From: Bacteroidota bacterium
GTDB lineage: Bacteria > Bacteroidota > Ignavibacteria > UBA10030 > UBA6906
DNA length: 64,000 bases
NCBI GenBank assembly: GCA_030835135.1
Contig: JAUQWO010000046.1
Location: forward strand, 186,001-250,000
Direction of reading: 5' to 3'
Below, piece after piece: positions 15,841-24,504 of the stretch; within the stretch, counting starts at the first letter, position 1; every line of letters begins with the position of its first letter. Below the pieces are notes generated by a model, which saw only the letters and a program-made list of their open reading frames with translations, did not search any database and was not told where the DNA came from. The translations under genes and the position numbers were made by a program.

Positions 15841-17208
15841 TCACTTCGCCTCCTTCCGGGCCGGCGACGCCAGCTCAGGTTTGCCTTTCGGGATCACGCT
15901 CAGCACAACGCGGTTGTCGTCGCGCAGATACGTCTGTGCCGCGGACCGGACGTCGCCCGGCCCCAGCGCGCGGTAGCGTGCAAGGTCCTCGTTGAAGTAG
16001 TCGGGGTTGCCGGTCTCGGTGAGATAATTGTTGAGCTGGTCCACCTTGCCGCCGAACCCACCCACGGATTCGAGACGGCGGAGGAAGCCTGCTTCATACT
16101 GGTTCACGGCACGGTCCAGCTCGCGCTGCGCCACGCCGTCCTGCAACAGCCGGTGCAGTTCTTCCGTGATCACTTTCTCCACTTCCGCCAGCGTATGTCC
16201 GGCACGCGCGGTGGCCACGATCTGGAAACTGGAGCCGAGGTGCGCGGAGCCCTGATACGCACTCACGTCCTGCGCGATCTGCAGTTCATAGACGAGGCGC
16301 TTGAACAGCCGGGAATTCTTGCCGCCGGCAAGGACATTCGCAACGACATCCAGTTCGGCATCACCGGGGGTGAAGATGGCGGGTGAGTGCCATGCCATGT
16401 ACAACCGCGGGAGCTGCACTTTGTCTTCGAGCACGAGCTGCTTCTCCGCACCCAGGAAGGCGACCGGCGCGCCGGGAGGCGGTACGGGCGGGCCCGCGGG
16501 CACGTCACTGAACCATTTCTCCACGAGTGCACGCGTCTTCACCGGATCGATGTCGCCTCCGATACTCAGGCTCGCATTGTTCGGACCGTAGTACTTCCTG
16601 AAGAAGTCCACGACGTCGTCGTAGCTCGCCGCGGACAGGTCCTCCATGGAACCGATGGTCGGCCAGTGATACGGGTGATCGTCCGGATACAGGTTCTCGT
16701 CGATGCGGATCGAGGCCATGCCATACGGGCGGTTCTCGTACGATTGCCGGCGTTCGTTCTTCACGACATCGCGCTGGCCATCCACCTTGGCGGGCGACAT
16801 CGCGTCCAGGAGAAAGCCCATGCGGTCCGACTCCACGAACAGCGCGAGCTCGAGCGCATTGGACGGGACGTTGATCCAGTAGTTGGTCCGGTCGGAGTTC
16901 GTCGAGCCGTTGTTATCGCCGCCCGCCATTTCCAGCCACTGGTCGTACTTCCCCTCCGGCACGTGGCCGGAGCCTTCGTACATGATATGCTCGAACAGAT
17001 GGGCGAAGCCGGTACGGCCGGGCTTCTCACGGCCCGAGCCGACGTGATAGTACACGTTCACACTCACGGTCGGGGTGGTGTGGTCCTCGTGCAGAATGAC
17101 GGTCAGGCCATTCGGCAGCGTGAACCGGGTATATGGCACGTTGATGCCCGTCTCTCCCGCAACCGCAACGGACGCGGTGAGGACGAGTGCCAGAAGGAGT
17201 CGCTTCAT
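15841..17208 (-). CDS. M16-family zinc peptidase, catalytic subunit
   Basis: Secreted metallopeptidase of 455 aa with a short signal peptide (MKRLLLALVLTASVAVA). The inverted zinc motif HLFEH is at residues 70-74 and the third ligand is probably E152 in KNERRQ. RTGFAHLFEHIMYEGSGHV and the GGDNNGSTNSDRTNYW segment are typical of the M16B (PqqL/mitochondrial-processing-like) group. It ends directly at the start of the non-catalytic homologue, so the two probably form a heterodimer. The substrate is unknown; peptide degradation or processing in the periplasm is likely. Confidence 0.93.
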   Translation of the reverse strand: MKRLLLALVLTASVAVAGETGINVPYTRFTLPNGLTVILHEDHTTPTVSVNVYYHVGSGREKPGRTGFAHLFEHIMYEGSGHVPEGKYDQWLEMAGGDNNGSTNSDRTNYWINVPSNALELALFVESDRMGFLLDAMSPAKVDGQRDVVKNERRQSYENRPYGMASIRIDENLYPDDHPYHWPTIGSMEDLSAASYDDVVDFFRKYYGPNNASLSIGGDIDPVKTRALVEKWFSDVPAGPPVPPPGAPVAFLGAEKQLVLEDKVQLPRLYMAWHSPAIFTPGDAELDVVANVLAGGKNSRLFKRLVYELQIAQDVSAYQGSAHLGSSFQIVATARAGHTLAEVEKVITEELHRLLQDGVAQRELDRAVNQYEAGFLRRLESVGGFGGKVDQLNNYLTETGNPDYFNEDLARYRALGPGDVRSAAQTYLRDDNRVVLSVIPKGKPELASPARKEAK

Positions 17209-17302
17209 GAGACCTCCGGGTTTATTGGATCGATGGAGCGGAGAAGTGGTCGTAACTCTTGTTATACGAGTTGTCTTCGTTCCGAGTTGCGAATGCTGAA
17301 CC

Positions 17303-17343
17303 CAATTCAGATATCAGATATCTGAATTCAGCTATCTGAATTG
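17303..17343. repeat. AT-rich palindromic repeat, family A copy 2
   Basis: Starts CAATTCAGATATCAGATATC and ends TATCTGAATTG. It is built from the same AATTCAGATATCTGAATT-like module as 10420-10464 and sits between the M14 and M16 peptidase genes. Confidence 0.8.
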
Positions 17344-20097
17344 GTCTGTCCCCCAACCGGGTCCCAGCAGTATCGCATTGATCAGCAACCGCTCCGTTGC
17401 CGGGAACGATGCACGGAACGACGCTTCCCCGGCGAACAGGACGATCTGTCCTCTCCCCTTCTTCTCCCGCGTGAGGTACGCCGTGCGTGCCCACCGGTCG
17501 CGTGCCTCCGGCCACAGCAACCCGGCCACACGCAATTCGGAGGACGCGGCGAAACGTCCGGCGGTCTGCACCGGGTCGCGCGTCAGGAACGCAGAGGACG
17601 TGAACATGTTCGCGGCAACGGCCGTGCCCGCACCGAACGAGAGCCAGTGCTCTTCGTCGAGGTTCACCCGCATCATCGCGCCCCGTGGCATGAACAGCCG
17701 TCCGCGTTCATCCTGGATCGCAAGTTCCTTCTCCGTGGATGCGGTCCCACGCGCTCTGCGCGCGGTATCCGCCGGCGCACGGCCGCTCCAGAGGGCGATG
17801 CTGTCGATCGCCGGCCGCTCCGCACGCGCCTCGAGGTCTGCTGCCCGGATGAACAGGTCCAGTTCCTTCAATGCCTGGTGTCGCAGCCGCACGTCGCTCA
17901 GTCCGGTGGCCGTATCGGCGATGGCCGCGGCACCGCCCCCGATGCCGATCAGCGTGCCGCCCTCTTCCACCCATGTGCGCAGACGCGCCACGCCGCCCTT
18001 GCCGATGGCGCCGGCGAGACCCCGCGCATCACCGATCGAAGGGAGGATGATCACGGAGTAGCGGCGGAGATCGGCGGAACCGACGGACGTCACCTGCAGG
18101 AATGATGCCCTGAGCCGGAGCTGGTCGTCAAGCATGAGCCACGTCGCGCCGAAGGACGTGCTTCCCACGCCGGGTCCACCGAGTAACGCGACCCGCGGAG
18201 GATGCAGCAACACGAAATCGTTCCCGCCGAGATCGGGACCGGCTGTACTCAACGCCGTGCCGATGGCGCGGATGGTCACTCCGGGCTGCGTGGCGATCCG
18301 ATCGAGCACGCGGCCGAGCGAATCGGCGTTCTCGTTCACGCGGATGAGCAGCGTGCCGCGCGGATACGACCGGCCTTCCAGCGCAAACGGTTCCCGTGCC
18401 GAACGCACGCGCACATCGCTTTCGAAGAGCCGGGCAAGGGTGACGACACCGCGGTCGTCGTACGGAATAAGGTAGCCGTACGGTGCCGGTGCGGACTCCC
18501 TCACACCCGCCGGCGTCTGCACGCTGGTCACCGGGGTCGTGGCCACATCGGGTTCCGTCGGCAGCGCATAGGCATCGAGCCCGTAAGCGATCGGGAGGGA
18601 CCACGCGGTGATATCGTACAGACGGGAATCACCCTTCTTCTCCAGGTCCTTCCGCTCCTCCTGCAGGAACGCCGTGGTCATGCGGGGATCGAATTCCAGG
18701 ATGGCGCGTGCGAGGCGCGCCGACGGCTGATCCATCGGCACGATGTAGCTGCCGCGCGGGATCATCACGCTCTTCGGGGCACCACCCATCGCGGGGGTGG
18801 CGTGCGTGGCAGTGACGTCACGACCGGTCTGCACCACTTCGATCCCCTGCTGGAGGAGCACCGACACCAGACGGTCCGCCCTGGCCGGATTCTCTTCGCG
18901 TACGAATGCATAGGCGCGTGCCTGCCCGGGGAGCGGACGCATGGCGTCGCGGCGCGCGGCGGCGTACCGTTCCAGCAGCTCCACGCGGTGTCGTGCGGCG
19001 GTCTGACAGTTGGCGAGTGCGCTCACCACATGATGGTGCACGGTTTCGCGGAATCCGAGTGTCGTGCCATCGGGCCGCGCCACCGGCGTGCCGCGCACGC
19101 CGGCCTGCTCATACAGGATGCCGACGGCGTCGAGGTAGTGTCCCCAGGAGTTGGCATAGCCCGGAAACCAATCGTCGTTCCACTCACGCGTGTAGTAACT
19201 CCATCCGAACCGGTCGAAGGCACGCGCCTGGTCCTTCGAGAAGACCGACCACCAGTGGCGGGAGTGCGAGGAGACGTTCGGGTTGATCGGCTCGCGGGGC
19301 GGCGAGAAGAGATACGTATCGTACGGCCCCATCTCGTGCGCATCGATGAACACCTGGGGGCGCCACTCCACCACGGCTTTCACGCGCGCGCGCGTCTCGG
19401 GATGCGTCAGCACGAACCAGTCGCGATTGAGATCGAAGAGGTAGTGACCGCCGCGACCGCCGGGCCAGATGCCTGTATGATGGATGCTCTGCGCATCGGT
19501 GTTCTCCACGGCGCCGGACCATTGCTGGAGTTGTGCGAGGAACCGTTCGCGCCCGTCCGGATTCTCCATGGGATCGAGGATGACGACGAGGTTCTTCAGC
19601 AGGACCTGCGTGGTCGTGTCGGTGCCTGCCGCAAGCTGGTATGCCACGTTCACGGCCGCATCCACGGAGGAGAGTTCATCGCCGTGGATCCCGAAGCCGA
19701 TCCAGACGACGGCCGGGAGGGTGCGGGCCAGGTCTTTCGCCGCCGACTCGGAGCACTGCCGTGGATCGGCGAGTCGCGCATGATCGGCCTTGATGCGGTC
19801 GAGCGCCGCGAGGTTCGTGGGGTCAGAGATCGTGAGGTAGTACTGCGGGCGGCTCTCGGTGGTTTGACCCATGGGCACCATGCGCACGCGGGGTGATGTT
19901 GATGCGAGACGCCGGCAGTAGTCGATCACCTGATCATACCGCATCGGGTACTCCGCGGGGCCTCGACCGGTGACGGCGGTCGGCGCGGGTACCGACGGAT
20001 CATACGTCCCACCGGCAGACAGCGGTGTGGGGAACGGCTGGGCGGTGCACAGCGTCGTGACGGTCAGGGCAAGCGCGAGCAAGGTGAGGCGTGGCAT
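17332..20097 (-). CDS. Large secreted M14-family zinc carboxypeptidase
   Basis: 921 aa with a signal peptide (MPRLTLLALALTVTTLCTA). The N-terminal half is an M14 domain: GIHGDELSS supplies the HXXE zinc ligands, NPDGRERF and DLNRDWF follow in the expected order, and IDAHEMG carries the third histidine. The C-terminal half (from about residue 470) contains a glutamine-amidotransferase/ThuA-like fold suggested by GVVTLARLFESDVRVR and LLGGPGVGS, but is not identified with certainty. This two-domain layout is common among Bacteroidota/Ignavibacteria exoproteases. The 3' end overlaps the family A repeat, which encodes its last residues. Confidence 0.88.
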   Translation of the reverse strand: MPRLTLLALALTVTTLCTAQPFPTPLSAGGTYDPSVPAPTAVTGRGPAEYPMRYDQVIDYCRRLASTSPRVRMVPMGQTTESRPQYYLTISDPTNLAALDRIKADHARLADPRQCSESAAKDLARTLPAVVWIGFGIHGDELSSVDAAVNVAYQLAAGTDTTTQVLLKNLVVILDPMENPDGRERFLAQLQQWSGAVENTDAQSIHHTGIWPGGRGGHYLFDLNRDWFVLTHPETRARVKAVVEWRPQVFIDAHEMGPYDTYLFSPPREPINPNVSSHSRHWWSVFSKDQARAFDRFGWSYYTREWNDDWFPGYANSWGHYLDAVGILYEQAGVRGTPVARPDGTTLGFRETVHHHVVSALANCQTAARHRVELLERYAAARRDAMRPLPGQARAYAFVREENPARADRLVSVLLQQGIEVVQTGRDVTATHATPAMGGAPKSVMIPRGSYIVPMDQPSARLARAILEFDPRMTTAFLQEERKDLEKKGDSRLYDITAWSLPIAYGLDAYALPTEPDVATTPVTSVQTPAGVRESAPAPYGYLIPYDDRGVVTLARLFESDVRVRSAREPFALEGRSYPRGTLLIRVNENADSLGRVLDRIATQPGVTIRAIGTALSTAGPDLGGNDFVLLHPPRVALLGGPGVGSTSFGATWLMLDDQLRLRASFLQVTSVGSADLRRYSVIILPSIGDARGLAGAIGKGGVARLRTWVEEGGTLIGIGGGAAAIADTATGLSDVRLRHQALKELDLFIRAADLEARAERPAIDSIALWSGRAPADTARRARGTASTEKELAIQDERGRLFMPRGAMMRVNLDEEHWLSFGAGTAVAANMFTSSAFLTRDPVQTAGRFAASSELRVAGLLWPEARDRWARTAYLTREKKGRGQIVLFAGEASFRASFPATERLLINAILLGPGWGTDQFR

Positions 20098-20126
20098 GGG
20101 GTGGTCCTTTCAATACGAAGAACAGC

Positions 20127-20157
20127 AAGAACTAAGAATTCGGAATTCTTAGTTCTT
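20127..20157. repeat. Palindromic repeat, family B copy 2
   Basis: Perfect 15-bp arms AAGAACTAAGAATTC (20127-20141) and GAATTCTTAGTTCTT (20143-20157) around one G. It sits in the 86-bp gap between the M14 peptidase and the pseudokinase, both on the minus strand. Confidence 0.85.
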
Positions 20158-20183
20158 AATTTGACGCAGGGTACACGGCCGGG

Positions 20184-21104
20184 TCAATGACTCAGTGCCC
20201 ACACAAGGATACCTGTTGCAATGAGGATCAGCGTCACCGCAGCTGCAATGACCCATCCGCGCAGCCGGTTCCAGCGGTTGCGGCCGCTCCCCCGCACTTC
20301 GAATGGCCAGTGGCCGAGCAGCGACTGCACCTCGCTCATGTCCTTCGGGCGTCGCTCGGGATCGAAGGCCAGGCAGCGCTTGCAGAGCTCCGACAGCGAG
20401 CCGGGGACTTCAGGGCGGAGTTCGGCAGCGGACTTGAGGTCTTCGTTGATGATCGTAGAGAGCCGGTTCAGCAGTCGCGGACCCTGGATCGGCATCTGTC
20501 CCGTGAGCATCTGGTAGGTGATCAGGCCGAACGCCCAGATATCCGAACGCTCGTCGGGGTAGCAGCCGCGCATCTGTTCGGGTGCGCGGTAATCGGGGCC
20601 GGTCTCTTCGCGTTCATCGCGCCGTTCGGTCTCATGAGGGAGACCGAAGTCCAGGATCTTCACCACGCCGTCGCCGGTCACCATGATCGTTGCAGGGTCC
20701 AGGTGGCCGTGGATCACGTCATTCGCGTGCGCAACGACCAGCCCTTCGGCGAGTTGCTGGGCGATCGCGATGGCGTCTTCCACGCGCAGCGGTCCGCGTA
20801 CAAGCTTGTCACGCACCGTCTCGCCGTCGTAACAGATCATGGAGATGAAGATGCGGCCGTCGTCCGTGGTGGCGATATCGGTGATCGTGCAGAGGTTCGG
20901 ATGGTCGAGTCCCGAGGCGGAGCGTGCCGTACGGAGGAAATGCTCGCGCTGTTCGGGATCGCGGACGACATCGGGGGGGACGATGCGCAGAGCGACGATG
21001 CGGTGGGACCGGAGGTCTTCGGCGCGGTACAGATCACCCGTGCCGCCGCCGGAGATCCATTCCAGTATCCTGTAGTGCCCTATCGTCTGTCCCGTTGCGA
21101 TCAT
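20184..21104 (-). CDS. Membrane-anchored Ser/Thr kinase-like protein, predicted pseudokinase
   Basis: 306 aa: a bacterial PknB-like kinase fold followed by a C-terminal membrane helix (about 284-304). The glycine loop ISGGGTGDLYRAE and DFG (152-154) with DYRAPEQMRG and SDIWAFGLI are conserved. The catalytic positions are not: the VAIK lysine is R40 (VALRIV), the alpha-C glutamate is T59, and the HRDLKPEN loop reads HGHLDPAT, giving H134, D136 and T139 for Asp, Lys and Asn. It should therefore not phosphorylate, though it may bind nucleotide or a partner. Start is uncertain between ATG 21104, 21110 and 21146. Confidence 0.85.
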   Translation of the reverse strand: MIATGQTIGHYRILEWISGGGTGDLYRAEDLRSHRIVALRIVPPDVVRDPEQREHFLRTARSASGLDHPNLCTITDIATTDDGRIFISMICYDGETVRDKLVRGPLRVEDAIAIAQQLAEGLVVAHANDVIHGHLDPATIMVTGDGVVKILDFGLPHETERRDEREETGPDYRAPEQMRGCYPDERSDIWAFGLITYQMLTGQMPIQGPRLLNRLSTIINEDLKSAAELRPEVPGSLSELCKRCLAFDPERRPKDMSEVQSLLGHWPFEVRGSGRNRWNRLRGWVIAAAVTLILIATGILVWALSH

Positions 21105-21162
21105 GTGCATTTCATTCTGTACGATTTCGGATATGGATGCATGCACCCGTGCATCGGCGATC

Positions 21163-21210
21163 CATCACCCGTGCAGGGGTGGACCCGCACGGGGGACCGC
21201 CCCTGTGATG
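21163..21210. repeat. GC-rich hairpin repeat, family D copy 1
   Basis: Core CAGGGGTGGACCCGCACG continues to GGGGACCGCCCCTG (21174-21205), with flanking CATCA and TGATG extending the stem. It sits in the gap upstream of the pseudokinase and resembles the hairpin at 33250-33283. Confidence 0.7.
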
Positions 21211-21248
21211 ACGTGACGATCATGTGTTCGTCGCCACGACGAACATCA

Positions 21249-21986
21249 TCATCGCGCGGCCCACATGCTGCGGGCAAGCACGATGTCATGCCCGCCGGCG
21301 CTCATCCGGTGCGTGTAGGCGCCGGGACCGGCGGCATAGGTATCGATCCTGACCGCATCCCCGAACTGCGCCTGGCGCTTGTACTCCACGTCCAGCTCTG
21401 TGATCCCTCCGCCGCGCCACACATCCTCCGGAACGGCCTCTGCCAGCCACTCCACATAATGGACGTTGTTCACGTGGTCGTTCATGTCGAGGTCCGACCG
21501 CCGCACGCGGAATTCCGCCGAGAACACCGGATCGCCATCCGGATGGATCGCCGGGAACGGGTCCGCCACGGCATGGGGGATATCCACGATATGTTCGCGC
21601 CCGAGGATGTTCTCCACCGTCACCGGCCGTTTGCGGTTGATGTCGATCAGAAGCCAGTAGCTCGTGGCGGCAACGAACGCCGTGTCGACACCGTTCACAT
21701 ACAACCGGAAGTCGCGCTGTGCGAACCGGCTGACGATGCCCGAAGGCCATGTCTCGGCGATGAGGCGCGTGCGCCCCATGGGCGGCTCGGCGGAGCGCAA
21801 TTGCAGCCGTGCGAGCATCCAGGTGAGGGAGCGGGAAAGGAGTGCTTCGGTATCGAACCCGAGGTCCACCGCATTCAGCTCAGCGGCTTCCTGCAGATAC
21901 CGGTAGATGACCCACACGGGCATACTGCCCCGGTGGTCGAGTTCGTAGGATTTCAGTTCAAGGGGGTATCGGCCAGGCGTTTTCAT
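21249..21986 (-). CDS. Acyl-ACP thioesterase (FatA-like)
   Basis: About 245 aa, releasing fatty acids from acyl carrier protein. It is a double hot-dog protein. The second half carries RRSDLDMNDHVNNVHYVEW, which has the DxNxHVNN active-site motif of the plant-type and bacterial acyl-ACP thioesterase family, and TSYWLLIDINRKRPV is the typical hinge. Start ATG 21986 (MKTPGRYPLELKSYELD) fits the family N-terminus; the open frame runs 14 codons further up. It follows the fused ABC permease by 50 bp on the same strand and may be in that transcript. No other lipid genes are nearby. Confidence 0.88.
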   Translation of the reverse strand: MKTPGRYPLELKSYELDHRGSMPVWVIYRYLQEAAELNAVDLGFDTEALLSRSLTWMLARLQLRSAEPPMGRTRLIAETWPSGIVSRFAQRDFRLYVNGVDTAFVAATSYWLLIDINRKRPVTVENILGREHIVDIPHAVADPFPAIHPDGDPVFSAEFRVRRSDLDMNDHVNNVHYVEWLAEAVPEDVWRGGGITELDVEYKRQAQFGDAVRIDTYAAGPGAYTHRMSAGGHDIVLARSMWAAR

Positions 21987-22036
21987 GGGTGCGTCGTTCA
22001 AGATACGGAGGGACGCACCCTCATGCAAGCCGCTGG

Positions 22037-24499
22037 CTATGCCCGGGTAGAATTCTCATGCACCAATCGCACCGCCAGGGCATTCACGCCCGACAGCACA
22101 ACCCCGCACACAGCAAGCACCCCCAACGCAGGAAGCACGTGCACGAACGACAGCCCTTCCAACGCCAGGGCCCGGTACGCGATCATCGCATGGGTCGTAG
22201 GTAGACAGAGCGCGAACATCCGCACCCCCCACGGCATCGCCTGCAACGGCCAGCTCCCGCCGGAAAGCAATAGGATCGGCATGGACGTGAAGAACAGGAC
22301 CTGCACAACCCCGATCTTGTCCCTGACCATCGCACCGGCAAGCGTTCCCAGAAGCGCCGCATTCCACGCGATCAGGATCCCGAGCAGCGACACGCCGATC
22401 ACTGACGCCGGACGGGGAATGCCAAGCCATGGATGGGTGGCAACCACCGACACCACCAGCCATGCTGCCCCCGCGACGATGTACGGTACCAACCTCGACT
22501 GCACATGCGTGGCGCGTAACACAAATCCCTTCACCCCACGCTCCATCGCCGAGGAGGCAACGAGCGCATCGGTGTGGTCATCGGCATGCTTCGCCGCCGA
22601 CATCCCCGCACCCAGCGCCACGACCTGATGTACCAGAAGAATGATGAGCAACGGCACCACGAACAGCGCATAGTTGGAACCAGGATTGAAGAGCATCCGG
22701 GTCTGCAACTCCACCGGCGCATACGATGCCCGCACGGCCCCGGCCGACACGCCCCTCCGCATCATGCGGTCCATGCTCACCATGGCCCCGGTGGTGCCCA
22801 GCACCGTCTGCACGCCCTTCCACGCATAATTGCCGATGATGATGTTGGAAGTGTTCACGAACACCGGCACCGCTGCCTGCTTCCCCTGCTTCAGATCCGA
22901 TTCGAACCCGCGCGGGATCACCACAACTGCCCAGCACTCCTCGCGGACCAGCATATCCCGCACCGGGCCTGCGTCGGAGATCACCCCGCTCACCGCAAGC
23001 GCCTCATGCGCATCAAGCGCACGGATGACGGCCCTGCTCGCCGCCGTATGGCTCTCATCCACCACAACGACAGGCAGGTCATTCACCTTCGCACGGATGT
23101 ACGTGAGTCCGAAGACCAGCGAATATACCAGAGGCGCGATCACCAGCACCAGGAGGATGTTCCTGTCGGATGCCATCCGGTGAAGCTCTTCTTTGATCGG
23201 ATGCGTGGCACCAGGGAGCGCAGGTGTGGTCTCAGGAATGCCGGAAGGCGTGGATGAAACATGAGCGGCGTTCGCGTGCGCAGAGAAAGGACCCGGGATG
23301 CCAGACGATCTACGCGAAGCGGAGTCTTCAGATACCCGCCCGGACAAACGCCAGACCCGCCTGCGCAGCCGGATCATCATAACGGCCGCGGCAACCACGA
23401 TCATCACGCAGAGCACAACAAGCTGGATGGTGATGTCGGACCAGCCGGCCCCGTACATCACCAGCCGGCGCCATGCGGTCAGGAACGGCGTCAACGGCAC
23501 GATCGCACCCACCCACCGCGCCGGTGAGGTCATGGCCAGCGCAGGGAACGTGTATCCCGAGACCAGGAACGCCGGCGACGAAACAAGGAACGTGATCTGG
23601 ATAGCGGTCTCGCGATGCTCGAAGAACGAAGAGATCATCATCGCCACCAGCCCCATCGCAACGAGCATCAGGAGCCCGGATACGATGCCGGCAAGGACCG
23701 ATCCGGTGTACGGAATGCCTACCAGTCCGAAGAGCCCCGTGAAGAACACCACACCCCACACCACCCCGATCGCGACATACACCGCCAGCTTCCCGGCGGC
23801 GATCACACCCAGACTCCACCCCTCAGCCAGCAGTTCCCTGATGCGTCCCGTCCGGAACTCCCGCACCCACGTGAGCGCAGCACCGATCACGACCACCTGC
23901 TGCAGCAACGCGGCCAGGATGCCCGGCACGAAGAAATCGCTGTAGGTCTGCGCCGGATTGAACAGGTTATGCCCCTGCAGCACCACCGGCTGCACCAGGG
24001 CCAGACCGCTCTCGCCCAGCGCCCCGCCACGCACCGCCTTCTGCATCGCCGTCCCCGCCGCGATGGTCCCCGCGGTGGTGCTGGCGGCCTTCAGCAGCGC
24101 ATTGCCGGACACCATATTGCTGTTATCAAGATAGAGGAGAAGCTGCGACTGCTTCCCCTGCTTGAGCTCCGTTTCGAACCCGCTCCGGATCACAAGCAGA
24201 CCGGTATACGTCCCCCGGCGCATGATCTCTTCGGATGTCGCGGAGGGTTCCTCCACCGGCACAACGGTCATGGCCTGATGCGCATCGAAGGCGCGGATGA
24301 GCATGCGCGAGGTGGCCGTGCGGTCCTCATCGATCACACCCACCGGCAGGTCCTCGACGATCCGGTGTGCGTACATCGCGGTAAGGACCACCCCCACGAT
24401 CAGCGGCATGAGCGTGACTGCCACCAGCGTCCAGCGGTCGGCCAGGATCTCCCGCACCTCTCTCCGCGCAATGCGGCCTATGGCCTGAAGGGTGTTCAT
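22037..24499 (-). CDS. Fused tandem ABC-2-type permease (YbhS/YbhR-like)
   Basis: 820 aa comprising two complete ABC-2 permeases in one chain. The halves (about 1-385 and 433-820) share motifs in the same order: DLPVGVIDEDRTATSR and DLPVVVVDESHTAASR; ETELKQGKQ and ESDLKQGKQ; NLFNPAQTYSDFF and MLFNPGSNYALFV. Each half has one N-terminal helix, a large outside loop and five C-terminal helices, like drug-export permeases partnered with HlyD adaptors. The linker (about 385-432) is polar and Ser/Pro/Ala-rich. Start ATG 24499 lies 5 bp after the adaptor gene. Relatives are usually two separate genes with an ATPase; no ATPase is encoded here. Confidence 0.93.
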   Translation of the reverse strand: MNTLQAIGRIARREVREILADRWTLVAVTLMPLIVGVVLTAMYAHRIVEDLPVGVIDEDRTATSRMLIRAFDAHQAMTVVPVEEPSATSEEIMRRGTYTGLLVIRSGFETELKQGKQSQLLLYLDNSNMVSGNALLKAASTTAGTIAAGTAMQKAVRGGALGESGLALVQPVVLQGHNLFNPAQTYSDFFVPGILAALLQQVVVIGAALTWVREFRTGRIRELLAEGWSLGVIAAGKLAVYVAIGVVWGVVFFTGLFGLVGIPYTGSVLAGIVSGLLMLVAMGLVAMMISSFFEHRETAIQITFLVSSPAFLVSGYTFPALAMTSPARWVGAIVPLTPFLTAWRRLVMYGAGWSDITIQLVVLCVMIVVAAAVMMIRLRRRVWRLSGRVSEDSASRRSSGIPGPFSAHANAAHVSSTPSGIPETTPALPGATHPIKEELHRMASDRNILLVLVIAPLVYSLVFGLTYIRAKVNDLPVVVVDESHTAASRAVIRALDAHEALAVSGVISDAGPVRDMLVREECWAVVVIPRGFESDLKQGKQAAVPVFVNTSNIIIGNYAWKGVQTVLGTTGAMVSMDRMMRRGVSAGAVRASYAPVELQTRMLFNPGSNYALFVVPLLIILLVHQVVALGAGMSAAKHADDHTDALVASSAMERGVKGFVLRATHVQSRLVPYIVAGAAWLVVSVVATHPWLGIPRPASVIGVSLLGILIAWNAALLGTLAGAMVRDKIGVVQVLFFTSMPILLLSGGSWPLQAMPWGVRMFALCLPTTHAMIAYRALALEGLSFVHVLPALGVLAVCGVVLSGVNALAVRLVHENSTRA

Positions 24500-24504
24500 G
24501 GGGA

